A stretch of 64,000 nucleotides of DNA, taken from the NCBI RefSeq assembly GCF_003966735.1, contig NZ_AP017378.1:2128905-2192904 (forward strand), written 5' to 3'. Shown here piece by piece: positions 15,023-23,734 of this stretch. Below the pieces are notes generated by a model that did not search any database, was not told the DNA's origin, and saw only the letters and a list, made by a program, of their open reading frames with translations. Each line of letters opens with the position of its first letter. Position 1 is the first letter of the stretch. Made by a program: the position numbers and the translations under genes. Source of the DNA: Desulfovibrio ferrophilus. Its GTDB lineage: Bacteria > Desulfobacterota > Desulfovibrionia > Desulfovibrionales > Desulfovibrionaceae.

Positions 15023-16462
15023 TCACTCCTTGTCTTCAGGAGAAATCCGACCGTACACGTCATCGTAGCGAACGATGTCATCCTCTTCCAGATACGGACC
15101 GGACTGAATCTCAATGATCTCGACAGGCACATGCCCGGGATTGCCAAGACGATGCAGGGACGTCTTGGGGATGTCCACGGACTGATTCTCGTACAGCAGA
15201 ATTTCCTCATCCCCGACCCGAACCTCGGCCGTACCGCTGATGACCACCCAATGCTCACTGCGGTGGTGGTGCTTCTGCAAAGACAGACGCGCCCCCGGTT
15301 TGACCTCGATGCGCTTGATCTTGTAGTGCGGCCCTTCCTCCAGCACGGTATAGCTACCCCAAGGGCGATAGACCGTGACGTGGGCCTCCACCAGGGAACT
15401 GCCCTCGCCCTTCAATTGGTTGACCACATCCTTGACGCGCTGGACCTTGCTCGTGGGGCAGATCAACGTGGCGTCGCGGGTCTGGACCACAATCATGCCC
15501 TTGAGTTCCACAGCGGCCAGCTTGCCCCCGCGAGAAAAGAGCAGGCAGTCCTCGCTATCCAGATTCAGCACATCGCCCTGAACCACGTTGCCTTTGTCGT
15601 CCTTGTCTCCCAGACGGTGCAAGGCTTCCCAACTACCGAGGTCATCCCATCCGAAATCAGCCTTGACAACGGCCTGCTGACTCACCTTCTCCATGATCCC
15701 GTAATCGACTGAAATATTGGGTAATTTTGAATACCCATCCATCAGGCTCTGCTCATCCCGCCCGTGCCACCAAGCGGCCAGCTCAGGCTCGTGCTTTTCA
15801 ACAGCCGCCACAAAGGCAGCCACGTTGAATACGAACATCCCGCTGTTCCAGAAATGCTCCCCACCACGCACAAACTGCTCCGCAGTGGCCAGGTCCGGCT
15901 TTTCCACGAAAGCGCCCACCTCGAAGCAGTCATCACCCAGAGGAGCCCCCTGCTTGATATAGCCGTAGCCGGTTTCGGGTTTATCCGGCACCACACCAAA
16001 GGTCACGAACCAGCCTTCACGTGCCAGGGCGGCACCCCGGGTCAAAGCCTCGCGCCAGATCTCGGGCTTGTGGATCAGGTGATCCGAGGGGAACACAGCG
16101 ACAAGTGCTTCAGGATCGGCAGTCAGGGCGCGGTCCATGCCCAGCAGAATGGCAGGCAGGGTATTGCGTCCCATGGGCTCAGCCAGAACCTGTGCTTCCA
16201 GTTGTGGCTCCAAAGCCGCCAACTGACCGCGGACTTCGAACACCTGCTCCTCATTGGTGACCACCCAGATGGACTCAGTCCCAAAGACCTCCATGGAGCG
16301 GACCGCAGTCTGCTGAAGCATGGTAGTCTCTCCGGTCAGGGCCAGCAATTGCTTGGGAAGCAAGGTCCTGGAGTACGGCCAGAGACGCGTACCCGACCCA
16401 CCGGCCAGGATGACGGCATGGCAATGATCAATCCGATCGGCTGAGTGCTGCTTGGCGCTCAT
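15023..16462 (-). CDS. manC: Mannose-1-phosphate guanylyltransferase / mannose-6-phosphate isomerase, 479 aa
   Basis: Bifunctional enzyme of GDP-mannose synthesis for polysaccharide production. The N-terminal nucleotidyltransferase carries the signature AVILAGGSGTRLWPYSR followed by LPKQLLAL and the substrate-site segment FVEKPDLATAEQF. The C-terminal ~120 residues form the cupin isomerase domain (VYRPWGSYTVLEEG, SLQKHHHRSEHWVVISG). Length matches the bifunctional family (about 470-480 aa). ATG 16462 has AGAGGAGGGG in front of it. It lies 37 bp downstream of rfbC, so the two form a small sugar-nucleotide operon. Confidence 0.95.
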   Translation of the reverse strand: MSAKQHSADRIDHCHAVILAGGSGTRLWPYSRTLLPKQLLALTGETTMLQQTAVRSMEVFGTESIWVVTNEEQVFEVRGQLAALEPQLEAQVLAEPMGRNTLPAILLGMDRALTADPEALVAVFPSDHLIHKPEIWREALTRGAALAREGWFVTFGVVPDKPETGYGYIKQGAPLGDDCFEVGAFVEKPDLATAEQFVRGGEHFWNSGMFVFNVAAFVAAVEKHEPELAAWWHGRDEQSLMDGYSKLPNISVDYGIMEKVSQQAVVKADFGWDDLGSWEALHRLGDKDDKGNVVQGDVLNLDSEDCLLFSRGGKLAAVELKGMIVVQTRDATLICPTSKVQRVKDVVNQLKGEGSSLVEAHVTVYRPWGSYTVLEEGPHYKIKRIEVKPGARLSLQKHHHRSEHWVVISGTAEVRVGDEEILLYENQSVDIPKTSLHRLGNPGHVPVEIIEIQSGPYLEEDDIVRYDDVYGRISPEDKE

Positions 16463-16499
16463 GACCCCTCCTCTGAGTTTATCCGGCCTCCCGGATTGG

Positions 16500-17057
16500 C
16501 TAGCCTTCGTAGACGAAAGGCGAATCAAAATCCTTCAGAAGCGGCAACTTCATATCCTTGTCGGATAACAGGGGAGCCCCCCCCGGCCACTCGATGTTCA
16601 AATCGGGGTCATTCCAGGCGATGCCCGCATCGCGCTTGGCGTCGTAATAGGCATCGACCTTGTACTGGAACTCTGCGATTTCGGTCAGGGTCTTGTAGCC
16701 ATGGGCAAAGCCGCGCGGGATAAGAAGTTGCAGATGGTTCTCTGCGGACAGCTCCACTCCGTGCCATTGTCCGTAGGTGGGCGAACCTTGGCGCAGGTCC
16801 ACCACCACATCATACACAGCCCCGTTGGAAACACGCACCAGCTTGGATTGAGCCGATGGCGGCAACTGAAAATGCAGCCCCCGCAAAACCCCAAGCGTGC
16901 CCGAACGAGCATGATTGTCCTGGATCCAATCGTACTTCAGCCCTTTGGCGTCGAGCACGTCCTTGTTCCAGCTTTCCATGAAGAATCCCCGCCCGTCCTC
17001 AAATACCTTTGGTTTGATGACAAACAGGCCGGGGATATGGGTGGTTTCCACCTGCAC
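16500..17057 (-). CDS. rfbC: dTDP-4-dehydrorhamnose 3,5-epimerase, 185 aa
   Basis: Epimerase of dTDP-L-rhamnose synthesis. The family blocks are plain: PKVFEDGRGFFMESWNKD at the start, QDNHARSGTLGVLRGLHFQ with the active-site His and Arg, KLVRVSNGAVYDVVVDLR, and LLIPRGFAHGYKTLTE, followed by AGIAWNDPDLNIEWP near the end. The start is a GTG with AGGAGG six bases upstream, giving the usual 180-190 residues. No other rhamnose gene is in the window, so the other steps must be encoded elsewhere. It precedes manC. Confidence 0.95.
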   Translation of the reverse strand: MQVETTHIPGLFVIKPKVFEDGRGFFMESWNKDVLDAKGLKYDWIQDNHARSGTLGVLRGLHFQLPPSAQSKLVRVSNGAVYDVVVDLRQGSPTYGQWHGVELSAENHLQLLIPRGFAHGYKTLTEIAEFQYKVDAYYDAKRDAGIAWNDPDLNIEWPGGAPLLSDKDMKLPLLKDFDSPFVYEG

Positions 17058-17272
17058 CGTAAACCTCCTCGGATGAACCCCTTGAACTGTGCACTGTGTA
17101 CCCGAGAACGCCTGCCAAGACAACAGCATGCACGCCGAATTACTGCCGTCGTCCAGCACTCTTTCTTCGCAGGAGACTGTTGACAACAAGTCAATTTTCA
17201 ATAGAATTACTCTATTCTGGGAATTCGTCCGGCACGTCTCTCCCCCTGAACAACGCCAACAAGGCCACAAGC

Positions 17273-19222
17273 ATGGATCGCAAGTACACCGCCAAGGAAT
17301 TCAAAGACTTGGAGCGAAAGCTCAATACCGTAACCAAGGAACTGGAAACCCTGCGCCGCGAGAACGAACGTCTGGAGAGTGCTCTGGGCGACAGCCCCGT
17401 CATTATCTACAGGGCCGATCCTTCCCGTGATTACATCACGACCTTTGTCAGCGAAAACGTACACGACATCCTGGGCTACGAACCCGAAGAAATCACGACC
17501 CAAAACGGTTTCTGGCGCGAACGTGTTCATCCCGACGATCGGGACCACGCCATGAGCTTCCGCGACGAACTCAAGGTCGGGATCTGCGGTACCTACGAAT
17601 ACCGTCTACTCCGCAAAGACGGGACTTGGGCCTGGCTGCGGGATCGCAAGTGCCTTGTGGCCGACGCCCCTGGCGAACCCGCTGAACTCATTGGCTACCG
17701 GGCCGACATCACCGATACCCATACCGAGCAGGAAGACCTGCTCAAGCGCAAACGCCTGTTCAAGACGATCTTTAATAATGCAGCCTCGGGTATTGCCATC
17801 TGCGGGCCCGATGGAACCTTTGGCAAGGCCAACGAAAAGTGGCTGGAGCTTTTGGGACGCCCTCTGGATGAACTGATAGGCAAAACCCCGCTGGACTTTA
17901 CCCATCCCCATGACCAGCCTCTATGCCGGGAACGCATGGAGAAAATGCTGGCCGGCGACACGGGTTCCTACCGGATGGAGAAACGTTTTCTGCGCAGCGA
18001 TGGTTCAGCATTCTGGGTGGACATCGTCACCAAGCGCATCGATGGCCCCGAAGGCGACACCCAAGGACTGGTCTGCGTGATGAACGACATCACCGAACGC
18101 ATCGAGATGGAGCGCTCTCTGCGCCAGTCCGAGCACGAAAAAAAGGCCATCCTCGACACCATTAGCGAGGCCGTCACCTTTCAGGATCAGAACCACAGGA
18201 TTCTGTGGGCCAACCGCGCCATGTGCGAAACGACCGGCCTGCCCCCCGAGGAAATCATCGGAGCCTACTGTTATGATCTCTGGCAGACAGGAATCGGAGC
18301 CTGCCCGGACTGTCCGGCTTCCGCCTGCCTGGAGCAGGGCAAGCCCGTCGAGGCTTTGGCCCGGGCAAGTAACGGCCGCACTTACCGCACCAAGACCTAC
18401 CCTGCCCGCCTTCGCGATGATCAATCCCCCGGAGTGCTTGTGGTCTCTCAGGATGTGACCGAGCAGACAGCCTCGGAAGAGGAAATGCGCAAGGCCATGG
18501 CCATGGCCGAAGACGCCACCAAGATGAAGGATGAATTCCTGGCCAACATGAGCCATGAGCTCCGGGCCCCCCTGAACGGCATGCTAGGCATGCTCGATGT
18601 CCTGATGGACTCGAAACTGGACGCCGACCAGCGCGACTCCATCGAGATTGCTCTTGCTGCTGGCGAAGGGCTGCTGGCCATCATCAATGACATCCTCGAC
18701 TTCTCTAAGCTTCAGGCCGACAAGATCACCCTGTCGCGCAACGAATTCGATCTGCGCCAATCCATCCGCACCGTGATCAATACCTATAAGGACCAGAGCG
18801 TGAAGCGCGGTGTGGAAGTCAGCTCCATGGTGGACAAGAATGTGCCTGAACTGCTCGTCGGCGACGAGGGGCGCATCCGCCAGATCCTGTTCAATCTGGT
18901 GGGAAACTCAGTCAAATTCACCAAGGAAGGGTCCGTCCGCCTGGAAACTTTCATCCTGCGCAAAACAGCCAACCCGCATAATGCACGGCTGCTGTTCACT
19001 ATTACCGATACGGGCATCGGCATCCCCGCCGATCAGCTGGAAACAATCTTCGAGCCGTTCGTGCAGCTCAATTGGGCCAAATCCCGCAAGTATGAGGGGA
19101 CAGGACTGGGCCTGGGTATCGTCAAACGGCTGGTCACGCTCATGGGCGGTATCATTACCGTAGAGAGCGAAGTCGACAAGGGCACCACCATCAACTTCTG
19201 GATCAACGTTCAAGTGCCCTGA
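17273..19222 (+). CDS. Cytosolic PAS-domain sensor histidine kinase, 649 aa
   Basis: No membrane segment is present, so it should sense an internal signal. Order: a charged coiled coil (residues about 5-38), a PAS/PAC unit with FWRERVHPDDRDHAMSFRD (about 40-150), a second PAS (about 160-275), a third PAS (about 285-400) containing the Cys-rich stretch GACPDCPASACLEQ, then HisKA with the phospho-acceptor His in FLANMSHELRAPLNGML (about 425) and a HATPase_c domain (GNSVKFT, DTGIGIPADQLETIFEPF, GTGLGLGIVKRLV). There is no receiver domain and no adjacent response regulator. ATG 17273 gives the natural N-terminus; the frame is open further upstream. The following protease gene starts 50 bp away. 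Confidence 0.92.
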   Translation: MDRKYTAKEFKDLERKLNTVTKELETLRRENERLESALGDSPVIIYRADPSRDYITTFVSENVHDILGYEPEEITTQNGFWRERVHPDDRDHAMSFRDELKVGICGTYEYRLLRKDGTWAWLRDRKCLVADAPGEPAELIGYRADITDTHTEQEDLLKRKRLFKTIFNNAASGIAICGPDGTFGKANEKWLELLGRPLDELIGKTPLDFTHPHDQPLCRERMEKMLAGDTGSYRMEKRFLRSDGSAFWVDIVTKRIDGPEGDTQGLVCVMNDITERIEMERSLRQSEHEKKAILDTISEAVTFQDQNHRILWANRAMCETTGLPPEEIIGAYCYDLWQTGIGACPDCPASACLEQGKPVEALARASNGRTYRTKTYPARLRDDQSPGVLVVSQDVTEQTASEEEMRKAMAMAEDATKMKDEFLANMSHELRAPLNGMLGMLDVLMDSKLDADQRDSIEIALAAGEGLLAIINDILDFSKLQADKITLSRNEFDLRQSIRTVINTYKDQSVKRGVEVSSMVDKNVPELLVGDEGRIRQILFNLVGNSVKFTKEGSVRLETFILRKTANPHNARLLFTITDTGIGIPADQLETIFEPFVQLNWAKSRKYEGTGLGLGIVKRLVTLMGGIITVESEVDKGTTINFWINVQVP

Positions 19223-19272
19223 CCCCCCTGCCCCTACCGGAGCCGGGCATGTCCGCCACCCAAGGAGAGCCC

Positions 19273-20691
19273 ATGGTCCCGCCCCATCCCCAACGCCGAA
19301 GCCGCCTGAGTGGCAGCACGATCCCGACGCTGGCTTCCTCCACCCGGCAGCAGCTTCGCGCGCGCCTGCTTCGGATTTGCAACGGCCTGCCAAAATTCAT
19401 TGCGGCATTGCTGATGACCTGCGCCCTCCTGTCAGTCACCACTCCGGTTCGGGCGGAACTCTCGCACTTCAGCCATGACATCCCGTCCCAGACCGATGAT
19501 TCCCAACTGGAACGCGCCGCCGCACGCGGCAATGCCCAGGCCCAATATATTTTGGGAGCCATGCTCATGGTTCGTGCCGAGCATGAGGAACGCTCCGGCT
19601 GGCAGACCAAAGCACGCATCTACTACAAGCAGGCGGCAGTCTGGTTTCACAAGGCCTCAGCATCCGGGCACGGACGGGCTCAATTTTCTCTTGGGCTTCT
19701 GCAACGCAATGGCCTGACAGGCAAGCGCGACCCAGCTGGTGCTCTGCGCTGGCTCAGGACCGCTGCAAATCAGAACGTGCCGGACGCACTCTTCCTGATG
19801 GGCGTCATGGCCGCTGGCGGCGAGGGAATGCGCCGGGATCGCAACCGCGCCCTTGACCTGCTCACTCAGGCAGGCACCATCTTTTTGAATGAAGGCCGTT
19901 CCGACTGGACGCTGGAGGTCTCGCGAACCATCAACCAGGTGGCTCCGGGGCACCCGGCAGCCACCGAGCTGGCCGAGGCGGCCAGACAATTGAACAGCAG
20001 AACAGGTGCAACGCCAAACGGCTTTTCCACAGGTACGGCCTGGATTGCCGCACCGGGCTACGCCGTCACCAACCTGCATGTGGTACAAGGGCACACGACC
20101 ATATCACTGGTGCACCCCGACGGCAGTTATGTTCCGGCGACGGTCGCCGCGTCGGATGAAGACAGTGATCTCGTCCTGCTGGCAGTTGAAGACCCCTGCG
20201 TCCTGCCTCCAGCCCTCCCCTTGGCAGCCGAAACTCCTGGTCTCGGGGCCGAAGTCTTTACCGTAGGCTTCCCGCAGGTGGCCATCATGGGCTCTTCACC
20301 CAAGCTCTCCGTGGGGCGTATCACCGGGGATACGGGCGTGGGCGGTGATCCCCGAACCATGACCATCTCCGTGCCTGTAGCCAGGGGCAACAGCGGCGGT
20401 CCACTCATCAACTTGCGCGGTGAGGTCGTCGGTGTGGTTCAAGCCATGATCGATACTGCGGAAGTTTATCGGTCAACCGGTGAACTGCTTGAGAACGTCA
20501 ACTACGCCATTCACATCCGCCTGCTGCAGCAACTCATTGACCAGGTTCCCTCAAAAACTCCCGGAATATCAGTCTGGATTAAGAATCTGGTGGGGAAATC
20601 ATGCCCTCCGGTCAACGAACCGAAATCCGCCAACCTGGAAATTCATGCAACTCGAGCACAGGTTTCGACCCTGTTGGTGGTGGCAGAATGA
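19273..20691 (+). CDS. Exported Sel1-repeat / trypsin-like serine protease (DegP-type fold), 472 aa
   Basis: ATG 19273 has AAGGAG five bases upstream and is preferred to an ATG 24 bp earlier. An unusually long N-terminal arm leads to a signal segment (FIAALLMTCALLSVTTPVRA). Two to three Sel1-like repeats follow (AAARGNAQAQYILGAML, ASASGHGRAQFSLGLLQRNG, AANQNVPDALFLMGVMAAGG). The C-terminal part is a chymotrypsin-fold protease with a full triad: His in VTNLHVVQG, Asp in DSDLVLLAV and Ser in RGNSGGPLINLRG. No PDZ domain is seen. It probably acts in the periplasm on misfolded or specific proteins. Repeat plus protease in one chain is unusual. Confidence 0.9.
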   Translation: MVPPHPQRRSRLSGSTIPTLASSTRQQLRARLLRICNGLPKFIAALLMTCALLSVTTPVRAELSHFSHDIPSQTDDSQLERAAARGNAQAQYILGAMLMVRAEHEERSGWQTKARIYYKQAAVWFHKASASGHGRAQFSLGLLQRNGLTGKRDPAGALRWLRTAANQNVPDALFLMGVMAAGGEGMRRDRNRALDLLTQAGTIFLNEGRSDWTLEVSRTINQVAPGHPAATELAEAARQLNSRTGATPNGFSTGTAWIAAPGYAVTNLHVVQGHTTISLVHPDGSYVPATVAASDEDSDLVLLAVEDPCVLPPALPLAAETPGLGAEVFTVGFPQVAIMGSSPKLSVGRITGDTGVGGDPRTMTISVPVARGNSGGPLINLRGEVVGVVQAMIDTAEVYRSTGELLENVNYAIHIRLLQQLIDQVPSKTPGISVWIKNLVGKSCPPVNEPKSANLEIHATRAQVSTLLVVAE

Positions 20692-20781
20692 GATCATCCT
20701 GTGTAGCTTTTTGATTGATATAACAAGAGTATACATTCCCGGAATATATATGCTACACTCAGTTTACCCCGTTTAACCGGA

Positions 20782-20802
20782 GGCAGGGATCGTATCCCTG
20801 CC
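20782..20802 (+). promoter_or_regulatory. Hairpin in the leader of the chemoreceptor gene
   Basis: Perfect 9-bp stem (GGCAGGGAT, 3-nt loop, ATCCCTGCC) 31 bp upstream of the ATG. No T run follows, so it is not a standard terminator; it may stabilise or control the mRNA. Confidence 0.4.
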
Positions 20803-20832
20803 ACGGCAACCCGCTAAGTAAGGACTGTGCGT

Positions 20833-22962
20833 ATGAACTTCAACAAGAAACTTATGGCCTCGGTCATTGTCACCACGCTGGTGCTACTGACTGCAGCAGT
20901 GGGGACCACGTATTTCATCTCCGTCCGTTCATTGGATTTTCTTGGTCACTCCACCATGGAAGACCTCATCACCAATCTGACGGATACCCTGGAAATGCAG
21001 AACAGCATTACCCAGGAAAAACTCGTCTCGGACCTCGGGCTGATGGACAAGGAAATCGCCACACAAGGCGGTTTCAGCCTGGCACCCGACGAGCCAGTGA
21101 CCAGCACCATGGTCAACCAGGTCAGCAAGGAATCGAACACCGCAGACATCCCGGCACTGAAACTGGGTGAAGAAACGATCAACAACAACTTTACGCTGGT
21201 GGATTCGGTGCAAAACATGGTGGGCGGAACATCCACCATCTTCCAGGTGCTGCCTGGCAGACTGCTGCGCGTTTCGACCAACGTCAAAAAAACCGACGGC
21301 AACCGCGCCACCGGCACCTACATCCCCGAGAGCAGTGCAGTCTACAAGACCGTCATGAGCGGCGAGACCTTCCGCGGCAAGGCCTTTGTGGTCAACGACT
21401 GGTACCTGACGGCCTACAAGCCCATGAAGGACGCCTCGGGCAAGATCGTTGCGGTTATCTACGTGGGACGCAAGATCCTGACCTCCCAGTTGCGCAATGT
21501 CCTTGAAAAGACGTCGTACAACGGCGAAGGCTCCTGTTTCGCGGCATTGTCGAACGGCAACGTCATCTTCAAGAAAGACGAATTCGGTGAGCCCACGCCC
21601 GAGACCATGAAAGCCCTGCTGGATGCCAAAGACGAATTCATCGAATATGAACAGGGCGGCAAGACACAACTGGCCTATGTCAGCCATTACGAACCCTGGG
21701 ACTGGCACATCGGCCTGACTCTGGATGCCTCCCGGCTCAGCATGGGTACTGATCGAACCATGCTCATTGCAGGCTCGTCCATCACCATCGTCGGCATTCT
21801 GCTGGCGGCGCTGCTCTTTGTCTTCCTGATCCACAGATTGATGAAGCCGTTGCGCGACCTGTCTGAAGTCACCGCCCAGATCGCCGGTGGCGACCTGGAT
21901 GCCAGGGCCAGCTACGCGGCTGATGACGCCATTGGTCAGACCGTGAATTCGGTCAACGCCATGGTCGAAACCCTGCGCGACAAGATGAGTGAAGCCGAAC
22001 AGCGTGGTGATGAAGCCCGCCAGGAAAGCGAGCGCGCCAAAGATGCCATGGAGGCCGCCGAGCAGGAGCGCCAGCGCGTCATCTCTCTGCTGGAAACCAT
22101 CAACGAAGTCACGGAACAGGCCCTGGGCATCTCTGCCAGTCTTGCCAGCGGAGCCGACGAACTCGCCGCCCAGGCTGAGCAGATTCGCAATGGTAGCGAC
22201 ATCCAGAAGACCCGCACTCAGGAAACCGCCACGGCCATGGAAGAGATGAACGCCACGGTCCTTGAGGTCGCCCAAAACGCAGGTGCCGCCGCCGAAGGTG
22301 CGGACAAGGCCAGCGGCCACGCCACCGAGGGCATGGAAGTGGTCACGCAGGTCATTGCCTCATCCAAGGATGTGGCCTCCCACACCAACACCCTGACCGA
22401 GGTCCTGAACGAACTCGGGCAACAGGCGCAAGGTATTGGAGCAATCATGGGCGTGATCAGCGATATCGCTGACCAGACCAACCTGCTGGCGCTCAACGCC
22501 GCCATCGAAGCCGCCCGAGCCGGTGATGCCGGACGCGGGTTCGCAGTGGTGGCCGACGAGGTTCGCAAGCTGGCCGAGAAGACCATGCAGGCCACCGGAG
22601 AGGTGGAATCCGCCACAAAGGCCATCCAGAACAGCGCGACCAACAGCATCGAGGCCATGACAACAACCTCGAAGCTCGTTGAACAGAGCACCGCGCTCTC
22701 CGAGCAGTCCGGTGCCAAGCTGGAGGAGATCATCGATCAGGTCAGGGAAACCGCCGACCGGGTGCGCTCCATCGCCACGGCTGCCGAACAGCAGTCCGCC
22801 ACCAGCGAGGAGATCAACCGTTCCACCGAGGAAATCCACACCATCTCCATGGAAACCTCCGAGGGCATTACCCAGTCCGTGGAGGCCATCCGCCAGATCG
22901 CGGACCTGTCCTCCAACCTGCAACAGCTCATCGGCGAATTGCAGAAGAGCAGCGGCGAATAG
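20833..22962 (+). CDS. Methyl-accepting chemotaxis protein, 709 aa
   Basis: Transmembrane chemoreceptor. TM1 (residues about 8-30) and TM2 ([20 protein letters not shown], about 312-332) enclose a ~280-residue periplasmic sensor of the single-Cache (sCache_3) type, with the typical TSVFQ-like and [36 protein letters not shown] blocks. A HAMP domain follows ([21 protein letters not shown]), then the long signalling coiled coil with the conserved hairpin tip [23 protein letters not shown] 20833 is chosen, with AAGGA 8 bp upstream, over a GTG six bases earlier. It would feed CheA/CheW elsewhere. A terminator follows directly. Confidence 0.94.
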   Translation: MNFNKKLMASVIVTTLVLLTAAVGTTYFISVRSLDFLGHSTMEDLITNLTDTLEMQNSITQEKLVSDLGLMDKEIATQGGFSLAPDEPVTSTMVNQVSKESNTADIPALKLGEETINNNFTLVDSVQNMVGGTSTIFQVLPGRLLRVSTNVKKTDGNRATGTYIPESSAVYKTVMSGETFRGKAFVVNDWYLTAYKPMKDASGKIVAVIYVGRKILTSQLRNVLEKTSYNGEGSCFAALSNGNVIFKKDEFGEPTPETMKALLDAKDEFIEYEQGGKTQLAYVSHYEPWDWHIGLTLDASRLSMGTDRTMLIAGSSITIVGILLAALLFVFLIHRLMKPLRDLSEVTAQIAGGDLDARASYAADDAIGQTVNSVNAMVETLRDKMSEAEQRGDEARQESERAKDAMEAAEQERQRVISLLETINEVTEQALGISASLASGADELAAQAEQIRNGSDIQKTRTQETATAMEEMNATVLEVAQNAGAAAEGADKASGHATEGMEVVTQVIASSKDVASHTNTLTEVLNELGQQAQGIGAIMGVISDIADQTNLLALNAAIEAARAGDAGRGFAVVADEVRKLAEKTMQATGEVESATKAIQNSATNSIEAMTTTSKLVEQSTALSEQSGAKLEEIIDQVRETADRVRSIATAAEQQSATSEEINRSTEEIHTISMETSEGITQSVEAIRQIADLSSNLQQLIGELQKSSGE

Positions 22963-22987
22963 ATCGCCCTCAAAGATCACCATCAAG

Positions 22988-23019
22988 AAAGGCCCGGAGC
23001 AGAACGCTTCGGGCCTTTT
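22988..23019 (+). terminator. Terminator after the chemoreceptor gene
   Basis: AAAGGCCCGGAGC and GCTTCGGGCCTTTT form a stem with one mismatch, followed by a short T run, 25 bp beyond the stop codon. Confidence 0.88.
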
Positions 23020-23129
23020 GTTATCTGGAGCAAAAAAAGCAGCGCCAAGCCTGTCTGCCATCCAAAACAGAACCTTGACTTAACCAATGGAACTGATTCA
23101 ACTTGCCAATAACAATGGGGGAAAACCTT

Positions 23130-23666
23130 ATGATGAATCTCGACGAAGCACGGCAGACCGTCACGGCCTTTCAGGAACTACTGGATTCAACGCCCGTTGA
23201 GGCTGCTCAGGTTCGGGTCTCGCCAGACGCCTGGACGCTGACGGAGATCGTGGGCCACCTTGTGGACTCGGCCAGCAACAACCATCAGCGATTCGCCCGT
23301 CTGAGCCTTGGCAACCTCGAGGACTTCCCCGGTTACGATGCCGAACCCTGGGTCGAGGCCCAACACTACGCCACGTTCGATTTCAAGACCCTTGCCACCC
23401 TCTGGAGCAGCTACAACGCCCTCATCCTGCATCTGGCTGCCAACATCCCCGAATCGGCGCGCACGAACGCCTGGATACGGGAAGACGGCCCCCAAACGCT
23501 GGAATTCCTGATCGAGGACTACTACAGCCACCTGCGCCTGCACACGGACCATTACACCGAACGACGGGAGAGGTGGCGAACCAAGTGGCATCACCTGAAA
23601 TACGAGAGAAGAGAGGGGATCATTACCCCACCTAGCGAGGGAGGCAGCGGCCCTCCCCGAGGCTGA
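23130..23666 (+). CDS. DinB-like four-helix protein, 178 aa
   Basis: Resembles DinB/YfiT-type metal-binding helical bundles. The usual three-His pattern is present: one His in EIVGHLVDSASNNHQRF and two in DYYSHLRLHTDHYTERR. The conserved W/T segment SPDAWTLTEIVGHL lies near the N-terminus. ATG 23130 follows GGGGGAAAACCTT; the next codon is also ATG. The C-terminal ~18 residues (GGSGPPRG) are low-complexity. Members bind Zn or Ni, and several act as thiol transferases; the activity here is unknown. It stands alone and converges with tex. Confidence 0.82.
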   Translation: MMNLDEARQTVTAFQELLDSTPVEAAQVRVSPDAWTLTEIVGHLVDSASNNHQRFARLSLGNLEDFPGYDAEPWVEAQHYATFDFKTLATLWSSYNALILHLAANIPESARTNAWIREDGPQTLEFLIEDYYSHLRLHTDHYTERRERWRTKWHHLKYERREGIITPPSEGGSGPPRG

Positions 23667-23734
23667 TGCGCCAAGAGATAAGAACGCAGCCTGCTGCAAC
23701 TGCAACCTGAAGACTCTTCAACCCACTCTCGGGC

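Noticed and set aside
20760-20832. A GEMM or other known riboswitch before the chemoreceptor gene
   Set aside because: Only a simple hairpin is present; the conserved bases of c-di-GMP and other common classes are absent.
20929-22320. A 463-codon minus-strand frame opposite the chemoreceptor gene
   Set aside because: Antisense shadow of a GC-rich coding region; the chemoreceptor domains on the plus strand are clear.
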